DNA of 64,000 nucleotides from Nocardiopsis metallicus (GTDB taxonomy: Bacteria > Actinomycetota > Actinomycetes > Streptosporangiales > Streptosporangiaceae): positions 7,192,001 through 7,256,000 of the forward strand of contig NZ_JACHDO010000001.1 in the NCBI RefSeq assembly GCF_014201115.1, written 5' to 3'. Position 1 is the first letter of the stretch, and each line of letters opens with the position of its first letter. A program made the translations under genes and the position numbers. The notes beneath the pieces were generated by a model. That model was not told the DNA's origin, searched no databases, and saw only the letters and a list, made by a program, of their open reading frames with translations. Shown here in pieces: positions 43,249 through 50,956 of the stretch.

Positions 43249-44067
43249 GTGCGGATCGACATCATCAGCATCTTCCCCGACTACTTCGCTCCGCTGGAGC
43301 TGTCGCTGATCGGTAGGGCGCGCGAGGCGGGACTGCTCGACGTGCGCGTCCACGACCTGCGCGGATGGACCCACGACCGGCACAACACCGTGGACGACAC
43401 CCCCTACGGCGGCGGTCCCGGCATGGTGATGAAGCCCGAGCCCTGGGGCGAGGCCCTCGACGAGGTCGTGGCGGAGCGGCCCGCGCGGCTCATCCTGCCG
43501 ACCCCGAGCGGGCGCCCCTTCACCCAGGCCGACGCCGAACGGCTCGCCGGGGAGGAGCACCTGGTCTTCGGCTGCGGGCGCTACGAGGGCATCGACTCCA
43601 GGGTGGCCGTCGACGCAGCCCGGCGCATGCCGGTCGAGGAGATCAGCATCGGTGACTACGTCCTCAACGGGGGCGAGTCCGCGACACTGGTGATGGTGGA
43701 GGCGATCACCCGGCTGCTGCCCGGCGTGCTCGGCAACCGGGAGTCGCACGTCCAGGACTCCTTCGCCTCCGGGGGGATGGAGCACCTGGTGGAGGGGCCG
43801 GTGTACACCAAGCCCGGCACGTGGCGCGACCAGGAGGTCCCGCCGATCCTGCTCTCCGGGAACCACGGTGCGGTCGACCGCTGGCGCCGGGACCAGGCGC
43901 TGCGCAAGACCGCGCGCAACCGCCCCGACCTGATCGAGGCCACCCCGGTGGAGGGTTTCGACAAGCGCGACCGCGAGGTCCTCGCCGAGGTGGCGGAGGC
44001 CGAGGCGGCCGGGGCCGCTGGTGCTGCTGAGGTGGTCGAGACGGCGGAGTCGGCCGGTACCGACTAG
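43249..44067 (+). CDS. trmD: tRNA (guanine(37)-N(1))-methyltransferase
   Basis: SPOUT-class methyltransferase making m1G37. The 272-residue protein begins RIDIISIFPDYFAPLELSLI, carries GGGPGMVMKPEPWGEAL, FGCGRYEGIDSRV and the knot motif EISIGDYVLNGGESA. Start GTG 43249. C-terminal Ala/Glu tail of about 20 residues is non-conserved. Confidence 0.97.
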   Translation: MRIDIISIFPDYFAPLELSLIGRAREAGLLDVRVHDLRGWTHDRHNTVDDTPYGGGPGMVMKPEPWGEALDEVVAERPARLILPTPSGRPFTQADAERLAGEEHLVFGCGRYEGIDSRVAVDAARRMPVEEISIGDYVLNGGESATLVMVEAITRLLPGVLGNRESHVQDSFASGGMEHLVEGPVYTKPGTWRDQEVPPILLSGNHGAVDRWRRDQALRKTARNRPDLIEATPVEGFDKRDREVLAEVAEAEAAGAAGAAEVVETAESAGTD

Positions 44068-44301
44068 CTCGTTCGGGCAGTGACGAACAGCCGGTTCGGG
44101 TCGGCCGGGATCATGTGGCAAACTAGGTGAGTTCCCCCCTGGTGGCCCCAAGGCATCCGCATGCCGGCGGCACGACGTCGGCCTCTGTGTTGGTCACCGG
44201 GTGGTTCGACTGTTCAGACCCAACAGGGCCTCGCCCGCGCACCCCCTCTCCGGAACAGCCGGGGGGCAGGACGCGGCGCGCTATTGATGAGGATTCGCGA
44301 G

Positions 44302-44661
44302 ATGCACACCGCCATTCAGGAGCTTGAGAAGGCTCAGCTTCGCACCGACGTTCCGGACTTCCGCCCGGGCGACACCCTCAACGTTCACGTCCGCGTGACC
44401 GAGGGCAACCGCACCCGTGTCCAGGTCTTCAAGGGCGTTGTCATCCGCCGCCAGGGCTCGGGCAACCGCGAGACCTTCACCGTTCGCAAGGTGAGCTACG
44501 GCGTGGGCGTGGAGCGTACGTTCCCCATCCACACCCCGGCCATCGAGAAGTACGAGGTCGCCGCCCGCGGCCGCGTGCGTCGCGCCAAGCTGTACTACCT
44601 GCGCGACCTGCGCGGCAAGGCCGCCCGCATCCGCGAGCGCCGCGAGCCCATCAACAAGTAG
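44302..44661 (+). CDS. rplS: 50S ribosomal protein L19
   Basis: A 119-residue L19 (FRPGDTLNVHVRVTEGNRTR, FKGVVIRRQGSG, ETFTVRKVSYGVGVERTFPI, RRAKLYYLRDLRGKAARI). ATG 44302 has GAGG nine bases upstream; ATG 44287 would add five residues that the family lacks. The 234-bp gap after trmD (44068-44301) holds no gene and probably a promoter and r-protein leader. Confidence 0.96.
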   Translation: MHTAIQELEKAQLRTDVPDFRPGDTLNVHVRVTEGNRTRVQVFKGVVIRRQGSGNRETFTVRKVSYGVGVERTFPIHTPAIEKYEVAARGRVRRAKLYYLRDLRGKAARIRERREPINK

Positions 44662-44722
44662 GTCTTGCCTGATCCGGCCGGAACCGCGCCGCTCCCTCGG
44701 GTGGCGGTATAGGCTTCGGCCG

Positions 44723-45598
44723 ATGAGCAAAGACGAGAAGGACCTCGGCGCGGACGGGGTTCAGGACGAGGATTCCGCCCGGCCCGGCCCGGAGGAGCAC
44801 AGCTCCGCCACTGGCTCCCAGACGCAGCAGCGCCTGGGAGCCAGTGGTGTATCCGACGCGGCTGGTCAGGAGCCGGAGGAAGGGGCGGGCGCCGACATGA
44901 GCAAATCCCATAGCAGTGCCAAGAAGGGGTCGTTCTGGAAGGAACTCCCCATCCTGATCGTGATCGCCCTGGTGCTGGCGTTCGTGATCAGGACCTGGGT
45001 GATGCAGGCGTTCTACATCCCCTCGTCGTCGATGGAGAACACCCTGCTGGTGGGTGACCGCGTCCTGGTGAACAAGGTGGTCTACCAGGTCCGCGACATC
45101 GAGAGAGGCGAGGTCATCGTCTTCAACGGCGACGGGTCGTGGGACGACCCGACCGTCGTGCAGCCCCCGGAGTCGAGCAACCCGGTCAGCCGCGGGTTCA
45201 CGTGGGTGCAGCAGCAGCTGGGGGCGGCGCCCACGGGCAAGGAGTACATCAAGCGGGTCATCGCCCTGCCGGGTGACACCGTGGAGTGCTGTGACGACCA
45301 GAACCGTGTGCTGGTCAACGGGGTGCCGCTGGAGGAGGGCGCCTACCTCTTCCCCGACAGCGTCGCGAGCCACAGCGAGTTCGGCCCCATCGAGGTGCCG
45401 GAGGGGCACCTGTGGCTGATGGGAGACCACCGGGCCATCTCCTACGACTCCCGGGCCAACCAGAACAACCCCGGCGGCGGTGCCGTGCCGATCGACCACG
45501 TCGTGGGCCGGGCCTTCGTCATCATCTGGCCGTTCAGCCAGGCCGGGTCGCTGAGCGTCCCGCCGTCCTTCGACGAGCTGAACGCCGCCGACGACTGA
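44723..45598 (+). CDS. lepB: Signal peptidase I
   Basis: Membrane serine protease removing Sec/Tat signal peptides. The 291-residue protein has an unusually long hydrophilic N-terminal arm (about 70 residues), one membrane helix LPILIVIALVLAFVIRTWVM, catalytic Ser in FYIPSSSMENTLLVGDRVLV, catalytic Lys in YIKRVIALPGDTV and the C-terminal box LWLMGDHRAISYDSR (usual GDNR region, here GDHR). A perfect inverted repeat and a second possible start (ATG 44898, MSKSHSSAKKGS) lie inside the arm. Confidence 0.95.
   Translation: MSKDEKDLGADGVQDEDSARPGPEEHSSATGSQTQQRLGASGVSDAAGQEPEEGAGADMSKSHSSAKKGSFWKELPILIVIALVLAFVIRTWVMQAFYIPSSSMENTLLVGDRVLVNKVVYQVRDIERGEVIVFNGDGSWDDPTVVQPPESSNPVSRGFTWVQQQLGAAPTGKEYIKRVIALPGDTVECCDDQNRVLVNGVPLEEGAYLFPDSVASHSEFGPIEVPEGHLWLMGDHRAISYDSRANQNNPGGGAVPIDHVVGRAFVIIWPFSQAGSLSVPPSFDELNAADD
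44808..44847. repeat. Perfect inverted repeat inside lepB
   Basis: CCACTGGCTCCCA / TGGGAGCCAGTGG, 13-bp arms with a 14-nt loop, within codons 29-42 of lepB. Strong enough to act as a terminator or translational block for the longer reading. Confidence 0.7.
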
Positions 45599-45847
45599 CT
45601 TTGCTCTCGATCATCGTCGCAGGTCACGACGTTTCCTCCGGCGTGGGTGATTGATTCGTCCAAGGAAATCCGCTCGACGGGGCACAAAAGTGCGTTCCGT
45701 GACGCATGATGGATCTCGGATCGTATCGGCGTTCTTCGAACACGTGGCCCGGGTCCGTCGGCGGGAACAAGCCGGGCGGCCGCGGTGTCCAGGTGAGGGG
45801 AACCGGCACACCATGACCGGAGAGTGCTGACGAAAGCGAGCGCGCAC

Positions 45848-46180
45848 ATGAGTTCTGAGGACCTGGAGAAGTACGAGGCCGAGATGGAGCTCCAGCTCTA
45901 TCGCGAGTACCGCGACGTCGTCGGCCTGTTCGGCTACGTGGTGGAGACCGAACGGCGTTTCTACCTCACCAACCACGTGGACCTTCAGCCCCGCTCGACC
46001 GAGAACGGGGAGATGTACTTCGAGGTCGTGATGGAGGACGCGTGGGTCTGGGACATGTACCGTCCCGCCCGGTTCGTGCGCAACGTGCGCGTGGTGACGT
46101 TCAAGGACGTGAACGTCGAGGAGATCACCAAGTCCGATCTCGAGATGCCCCCTACCGATGGCGGACGCCCCAGTGAGTAG
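45848..46180 (+). CDS. DUF2469 family protein
   Basis: A 110-residue protein highly conserved in actinobacteria: MSSEDLEKYEAEMELQLYRE, YRDVVGLFGYVVETERRFYL, FEVVMEDAWVWDMYRPARFV. Function unknown. ATG 45848 matches the family start; the ATG is preferred over upstream in-frame GTG 45824. Lies between lepB and yraN as in Streptomyces. Confidence 0.93.
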   Translation: MSSEDLEKYEAEMELQLYREYRDVVGLFGYVVETERRFYLTNHVDLQPRSTENGEMYFEVVMEDAWVWDMYRPARFVRNVRVVTFKDVNVEEITKSDLEMPPTDGGRPSE

Positions 46181-46641
46181 AGGTTCCGCCGAGTAGGGCT
46201 GTGACCTGGGAACGACCGTTCCCAGACAGTGTCCAGGAGTGACGGCTGCTGCCACTCCCCGGTTCTGCGCGTACCCCGAACGGTGTTGGGTGCGCTGGTT
46301 GCCCGCGTCCGTCTTCCCTCGGCCCGGGTACGCGCGTCGTGTGCGTGCTCCGGGCCGGGGAGAGCGGGGCCAGGTGGCGTTTGCGCGCCGACCACGTATC
46401 GCGGTCGTGGCCGGTCCCGTCCGCGCAGCGGGCCTTGAGACCGGCGCGGGCCAGCGATCCCAGGTGGGCGCCGACCAGCCGCGGCACCCGCTCATCGCCT
46501 TCGGTGGGGTCCTTGAGACGGGTGCGCACAGCCCCCCGCCGTTGTCGATTCGCTCCGCGCCGGAAGTTATCCACAGAAGAAACCGACCCCTGGTGCGCCA
46601 CGGGCCGATCACCGACCGTGGTAACCGGGAGGTGGTCGCCG
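46181..46641. other. 461-bp gap with one DnaA-box-like sequence
   Basis: No supported gene. TTATCCACA, a perfect E. coli-type DnaA box, stands at 46567-46575, 67 bp upstream of yraN. It is single, so it is not an origin. Confidence 0.4.
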
Positions 46642-47013
46642 GTGGATCGGTGGGCCGAGTACCGAAGGAAGACGGGACGCCGCGGCGAGGAGCTCGCCGC
46701 GGCGTACCTGGAACGCGCCGGGATGCGGGTGGTGTCCCGTAACTGGCGTGCCCCGGGCAGGGCCGGGGAGATCGACATCGTGGCCAGGGACGGGCCGGTC
46801 CTGGTCGTCGCCGAGGTCAAGACCCGCACCTCGCTGCGGCACGGCCATCCTGTGGAAGCCATCACCGCGGACAAGCGGCGCCGCTTGCGCGCGCTGGCCC
46901 GGTCCTGGGCCGAACAGTACCGCTGCCCGCCGTTCCCGCTGCGGATCGACGGGGTCTGCGTGCTGGTCGTCGGCGGCCGGGTGTTCGTCTCGCACGAGCG
47001 GGGGATGACCTGA
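46642..47013 (+). CDS. yraN: YraN family protein (UPF0102)
   Basis: A 123-residue protein with an endonuclease-like fold: RKTGRRGEELAAAYLERAGM, RNWRAPGRAGEIDIVARDGP and VVAEVKTRTSLRHGHPVEAI give the D...E-x-K core. Biochemical role unproven. GTG 46642 follows GGGAGG. It overlaps comM by 1 nt at the stop/start, and yraN-comM-dprA is a conserved cluster linked to DNA processing. Confidence 0.93.
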   Translation: MDRWAEYRRKTGRRGEELAAAYLERAGMRVVSRNWRAPGRAGEIDIVARDGPVLVVAEVKTRTSLRHGHPVEAITADKRRRLRALARSWAEQYRCPPFPLRIDGVCVLVVGGRVFVSHERGMT

Positions 47014-48533
47014 TGTCCCTCTCCCGCACCTACTGCGTCAGCCTGCTGGGCGTGCAGGGGCACATCGTCGAGGTGGAGGTCCACCTGGGAGGCGGCGACC
47101 CCGGAGTCACCCTGGTGGGGCTGCCCGACGCCGCCCTGCGCGAGGCCCGCGACCGGATCCGCGCGGCCGTGGCCAACAGCTCCGAGAGCTGGCCCAGCGG
47201 GCAGATCACCATCAGCCTCTCCCCGGCCAGCCTGCCCAAGTCCGGCAGCCTCTTCGACCTGGCCATCGCGGGCGCCGTCCTGTCCGCGGCCGGTGAGGTG
47301 CCCGCGGACCGGCTCCTTGACGCCGTGCTCCTGGCCGAACTCGGCCTGGACGGCCGGGCCCGCCCCGTGCGCGGGGTACTCCCCGCCATGGTCTCCGCCG
47401 CCGACCAGGGGTTCAAACGATTCGTGGTGGCCACCGGCAACGCGGCCGAGGCCCGCCTGGTCCCCGAGGTGGAGGTCACCGCGGTGGCCGACCTCGCGCA
47501 GCTCTGCGACTGGCTGCGCGGGGGAGACGAACCGGACAACCCCGCGGAACCGGGACCGGCCCGGCAGGAGGCGGGGGACAGGGGCCCGGACCTGGCCGAC
47601 GTGCTGGGGCAGCCGGTGGCCCGGCGGGCGGTGGAGATCGCCGCGGCGGGCGGCCACAACCTTGTGATGTTGGGCCCTCCCGGAACAGGGAAGAGCCTGC
47701 TCGCGGAGCGCCTGCCCACGGTGCTGCCCGCCCTGTCCTCGGCCGAGGCGCTGGAGACCACGGCGATCCACTCGGTGGCCGGGATGCTGCCGCCGGGCGC
47801 CCCGCTGGTCACCGTGCCGCCCTTCGCCGCGCCGCACCACACCTCCAGCCGGGCCTCGATCATCGGGGGCGGCCACGGGAACCCGCAGCCGGGCTGGGTG
47901 TCCAAGGCACACCACGGAATCCTGTTCGTCGACGAGGCGCCGCAGTTCGGCCGCGGGGTACTGGACTCGCTGCGCGAACCGCTGGAGCGCGGCGAGGTGG
48001 TGATCGCCCGCGCCTCCTCCACGGTGGCCTTCCCCGCCCGTTTCCAACTGGTGATGGCGGCCAACCCCTGCCCCTGCGCCAAACCGGGCAACCTGTGCAC
48101 CTGCCCGGCGGGCGAACGTCGCCGCTACCTGTCCCGGCTGTCCGGTCCGCTGCTGGACCGGGTCGACCTCAAGGTGGACCTCCAACCGGTGGCCCGCGCC
48201 GAGCTGCTCGCCGACCGGGCCTTCGCGGAGTCCTCCGAAACCGTGGCGGCCCGGGTGGCGCAGGCCCGCGACCGGGCCCGGGAGCGGCTGGAGCGCACCC
48301 CGTGGACTACCAACGCGGCCATCCCCGGGGCCCGCCTGCGCCGGGACTTCCCGGTGGAGCCGTCGGCCCTGCGCGTGCTGGGCCGGGCGATGGACCGGGG
48401 CGAGATCAGCGCCCGGGGCGTGGACCGCGCCCTCCGGGTCGCCTGGACCCTGGCCGATCTCGTCGGCCGCGACCGCCCGGGCGAGGAGGAGACCGCCTAC
48501 GCCTACGCCCTGTGGTCCGGAAGGGCCTGGTGA
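47013..48533 (+). CDS. comM: YifB/ComM family Mg-chelatase-like AAA+ ATPase
   Basis: Hexameric helicase family promoting branch migration during natural transformation in other bacteria. The 506-residue protein has an N-terminal S5/Lon-like domain (GLPDAALREARDRIRAAVAN, SPASLPKSGSLFDLAIAGAV), Walker A GPPGTGKSLLAERLP, Walker B FVDEAPQF, where most homologs have DELPEF, and the Cys cluster NPCPCAKPGNLCTCP. Start ATG 47013. Confidence 0.95.
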   Translation: MSLSRTYCVSLLGVQGHIVEVEVHLGGGDPGVTLVGLPDAALREARDRIRAAVANSSESWPSGQITISLSPASLPKSGSLFDLAIAGAVLSAAGEVPADRLLDAVLLAELGLDGRARPVRGVLPAMVSAADQGFKRFVVATGNAAEARLVPEVEVTAVADLAQLCDWLRGGDEPDNPAEPGPARQEAGDRGPDLADVLGQPVARRAVEIAAAGGHNLVMLGPPGTGKSLLAERLPTVLPALSSAEALETTAIHSVAGMLPPGAPLVTVPPFAAPHHTSSRASIIGGGHGNPQPGWVSKAHHGILFVDEAPQFGRGVLDSLREPLERGEVVIARASSTVAFPARFQLVMAANPCPCAKPGNLCTCPAGERRRYLSRLSGPLLDRVDLKVDLQPVARAELLADRAFAESSETVAARVAQARDRARERLERTPWTTNAAIPGARLRRDFPVEPSALRVLGRAMDRGEISARGVDRALRVAWTLADLVGRDRPGEEETAYAYALWSGRAW

Positions 48534-48757
48534 CGCCGGTGGACGCCGTACTCACGGAGTTGTGGCGCCCCGGCCCGGAGCTCGTGACCCTCGTGCTCAC
48601 GTTGGCGACGGTCGACCTGGTCCTCGTCCTGGCCGTGGTCCGTCTGGTCATGACCGCGCGGACCCGAGACGACGACGAGGACCCCCGAAGACCCGGGGCC
48701 GGACATGGAGGCCGGTGCGTGCGGGGGAGTCGGTGGGCCGGAGCGGTGGGAGGTCGT

Positions 48758-49918
48758 ATGGGGGACGAGGACGAGGTGCGGGCGCGGGTGTGTCTGACGG
48801 CGGTGGGGCCGCCGAGCGACCCGTGGCTGGGGACGATGGTGGCCGAGCACGGGGCCGGGGCGGTGTGGTCGGCCCTGGTCTCCGGGGGGCCGCCGCCCGG
48901 GGCTCCGCCGTTCGGGGGTGAGTTGCCCGGCAGCCTGTGGCTGCGTTGGCAGCGCTGGTCGGCCCGGTCCCGGAAGGCGGATCCGGACCGGTTGCTCGAC
49001 GCCTCGGCCGAGGCCGGGGTGCGGTTCGTCGCCCCGGGCGACCCGGAATGGCCCGGGCGGCTCGACGAGCTTCCGGGCGGGCGACTCTGCTACGGGCTCT
49101 GGGTCCGGGGCCGGGGCGACCTGCGCAACCTGTGCCTGCGGGCGGTGTCGGTGGTGGGAGCGCGGGCCGCCACCTCCTACGGGTTGCACGTGGCCTCGGA
49201 GCTCTCCTACGACCTGGCCGGGCGCTCCTTCACGATCGTCTCCGGCGGGGCCCTGGGGATCGACGGGGCCGCGCACCGGGCCGCGAACGCGGTGGGCGGA
49301 ACCGTGGTGGTATTGGCCTGCGGGCTGGACGTGGACTACCCGAGCGCGCACTCCGCCTTGTTCTCCGATGTGGCGGGCAAGGGGGTGCTGGTCAGCGAGT
49401 GGCCGGTGGGCCGCACCCCGCGCGGCCCGGACTTCCTGGTCCGCAACCGGCTCATCGCCGCGCTCACCCCCGGCACGGTGGTGGTGGAGGCGGGCAGGCG
49501 CAGCGGGGCCCTGAACACCGCCGCCCACGCCATCGAACTGAACCGGGCGCTGATGGCCGTGCCCGGCCCGGTGACCTCCGCGATGTCGGTGGGCTGCCAC
49601 CGCCTGTTCCGCGAGGGCAAGGCCGTCTGCGTCACCCGGGCGGACGAGGTGGTGGAGCAGATCGTCCCGTTGGGCGAGGCCGAACCGGAGGAACCGGGGC
49701 CGCTGCGGGTCCCGGCCGAGCTGGATCAGGGGACCGCGGAGGTCCTGGCCGCGGTCACCCACAAGGGCCTGGGCCCCGCCACGGTGGCCAGGAAGTGTGA
49801 TCAGGACCTGCCGGACGCCATGCGGTCCCTGGGCCTGCTGGCCGCGGCGGGCCTGGTGGAACGCTGCGAGGCCGGTTGGCGCCGCCCGGCGAGGGGTCCG
49901 CGGATGCCTCCGGTCTGA
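48758..49918 (+). CDS. dprA: DNA-processing protein DprA
   Basis: Rossmann-fold ssDNA-binding protein that loads RecA on incoming DNA. The 386-residue protein has SVVGARAATSYGLHVASELS, VSGGALGIDGAAHRAA, SEWPVGRTPRGPDFLVRNRL and EAGRRSGALNTA, plus a C-terminal winged-helix segment (DQGTAEVLAAVTHKGLGPAT). ATG 48758 has GGGAGG five bases upstream. The same frame is open back to GTG 48530, overlapping the comM stop, and would encode a membrane helix. Last core gene before the RiPP cluster. Confidence 0.93.
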   Translation: MGDEDEVRARVCLTAVGPPSDPWLGTMVAEHGAGAVWSALVSGGPPPGAPPFGGELPGSLWLRWQRWSARSRKADPDRLLDASAEAGVRFVAPGDPEWPGRLDELPGGRLCYGLWVRGRGDLRNLCLRAVSVVGARAATSYGLHVASELSYDLAGRSFTIVSGGALGIDGAAHRAANAVGGTVVVLACGLDVDYPSAHSALFSDVAGKGVLVSEWPVGRTPRGPDFLVRNRLIAALTPGTVVVEAGRRSGALNTAAHAIELNRALMAVPGPVTSAMSVGCHRLFREGKAVCVTRADEVVEQIVPLGEAEPEEPGPLRVPAELDQGTAEVLAAVTHKGLGPATVARKCDQDLPDAMRSLGLLAAAGLVERCEAGWRRPARGPRMPPV

Positions 49919-50043
49919 TCCGGCGGCGGCGCCGCGCACCCCGCGGGGCACCGGCGTAGGGGCGAGGACGCGAGCGGCGATGGGTCCCGAGCGCGGTGGG
50001 GCAGCACGCGCCGGGGCCGGATTCAGTGCGGAGAAAACGTGCA

Positions 50044-50058
50044 GTAGGCGTGCTGTAA
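50044..50058 (+). promoter_or_regulatory. Repeated promoter-like element 1, upstream of precursor A1
   Basis: GTAGGCGTGCTGTAA, 74 bp upstream of the precursor start. The same 15 bases occur at almost the same distance upstream of precursor A2. Probably part of a promoter or operator; which, cannot be told by reading. The 214-bp gap 49919-50132 has no other feature. Confidence 0.55.
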
Positions 50059-50132
50059 ATGCGATCAGGGACAGTGGAAGCGTCGATCACTCGACACCTG
50101 TTCAATACTTCGAAGAAGAAAGGAGAAACGCT

Positions 50133-50348
50133 GTGTCCATTGACGTCAATGGCCTCTCCACCAGCCTCGGAGACCTCCCGGTTGAGGAATTCAGCGCGAG
50201 CAGTGACGGGGTCGTCGGCTTCGGTGTCAACCAGCCCGGTGGCATCGAGTCGCTCGGTTCCACGCTGGCCATGATGGAGATCGGCGCTTCGGGCAGCGGT
50301 GAGTGCTGCAGCTGCTGTAGCTGCTGCCCGTGCTGCTGCTGCAGTTGA
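50133..50348 (+). CDS. Thiopeptide precursor peptide A1
   Basis: A 71-residue RiPP precursor from GTG 50133, eight bases after AAGGAG. The leader (residues 1-52) has LGDLPVEEF, GIESLGSTLAMMEIGA, matching the LP...ESL...M.EVGA pattern of thiopeptide leaders such as TbtA. The predicted core starts at Ser53: S-G-S-G-E then CCSCCSCCPCCCCS. It contains ten Cys and five Ser (core positions 1, 3, 8, 11, 19). It differs from A2 at 15 of 71 positions; within the core only at positions 3 and 5. Substrate of the enzymes encoded downstream. Core boundary is inferred from leader alignment. Confidence 0.9.
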   Translation: MSIDVNGLSTSLGDLPVEEFSASSDGVVGFGVNQPGGIESLGSTLAMMEIGASGSGECCSCCSCCPCCCCS

Positions 50349-50416
50349 TACGTCAGGCTGGGCGTTTGCTCGGCAGTCGCAGCGGTGAGCGGCTCGGTCT
50401 GACGCAGTGAGGGACG

Positions 50417-50452
50417 GCGGGCCGGTCGGTGCGGGTTCTCCGACCGGCCCGC
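50417..50452 (+). terminator. Hairpin after precursor A1
   Basis: Perfect 13-bp stem GCGGGCCGGTCGG / CCGACCGGCCCGC with a 10-nt loop, 68 bp after the A1 stop. No U tract. Together with the separate upstream element of A2 it suggests that A1 is mostly a monocistronic message. The rest of 50349-50661 holds only the A2 upstream element. Confidence 0.75.
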
Positions 50453-50570
50453 TGACCCCGTGTTCGGGACCGGAGCCGCCGCGGGCCAGATGTGCCGGGC
50501 GCGTTCTCAAACACACGGATCCATTATCCGAATGCTGTCCGTGCGTCCCGAACGAAGGTGCAAACCCTGT

Positions 50571-50585
50571 GTAGGCGTGCTGTAA
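50571..50585 (+). promoter_or_regulatory. Repeated promoter-like element 2, upstream of precursor A2
   Basis: GTAGGCGTGCTGTAA, identical to the element at 50044 and 76 bp upstream of the A2 start. Conservation of both sequence and distance after a tandem duplication argues for function. Confidence 0.55.
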
Positions 50586-50661
50586 GTAGGTGCGGGGATC
50601 ATGGTTGCACGCCGACATCTTTCGGTTTCGGCGGTTCATTCAAGGAAAGGGAACGGTTTCC

Positions 50662-50877
50662 ATGTCGATCAAGGCTGACCAGCTTTCCGCTGGCCTCGGT
50701 GACCTTCCGGTCGAGGAGTTCAGCACCAGCAGCGAGGGCGTCCTCGGCTTCGGTACTGACTCCCCGGGCGGTATCGAGTCGCTCGGTTCCACGCTGGCCA
50801 TGATGGAGGTCGGCGCCTCCGGTGGCGGCGGTTGCTGCAGCTGCTGCAGCTGCTGCCCGTGCTGCTGCTGCAGCTGA
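50662..50877 (+). CDS. Thiopeptide precursor peptide A2
   Basis: A 71-residue precursor from ATG 50662, with AAGGAAAGG upstream. Leader GLGDLPVEEF ... GIESLGSTLAMMEVGA; predicted core SGGGGCCSCCSCCPCCCCS, residues 53-71. Numbering from Ser1, the pattern C9-C10-S11-C12 coincides with that of thiomuracin and GE2270 precursors, whose pyridine forms from Ser1 and Ser11 residues. The four Gly at core 2-5 replace the Cys/Asn-alternating segment of those compounds. The codons for the last 14 residues are mostly TGC repeats. 80 bp before the first enzyme gene. Confidence 0.92.
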   Translation: MSIKADQLSAGLGDLPVEEFSTSSEGVLGFGTDSPGGIESLGSTLAMMEVGASGGGGCCSCCSCCPCCCCS

Positions 50878-50883
50878 CCCGGT

Positions 50884-50924
50884 GGGGCGGTCCCGGCGCG
50901 CTTCCCAGCGCCGGGGCCGTCCCC
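50884..50924 (+). terminator. Attenuator-like hairpin between precursor A2 and the enzyme genes
   Basis: GGGGCGGTCCCGGCGC / GCGCCGGGGCCGTCCCC, imperfect stem with an 8-nt loop just after the A2 stop. It could cut transcription so that precursor mRNA exceeds enzyme mRNA, a usual arrangement in RiPP clusters. Confidence 0.6.
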
Positions 50925-50956
50925 TCGCAACGGTGAGAGAGAAGAGAAGGGCGCGG

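Noticed and set aside
46181..46641. Possible replication origin because of the DnaA box
   Set aside because: Only one box, no AT-rich unwinding region and no dnaA or dnaN nearby.
49797..50348. Precursor A1 as the end of a 183-residue protein overlapping dprA
   Set aside because: Upstream part is Arg/Ala-rich noise; GTG 50133 has an ideal ribosome binding site and aligns with the A2 start.
50289..50877. Cys-rich C termini as metallothioneins or disulfide-rich toxins
   Set aside because: Thiopeptide-type leader, duplicate precursor and adjacent YcaO, LanB and pyridine synthase genes explain them better.
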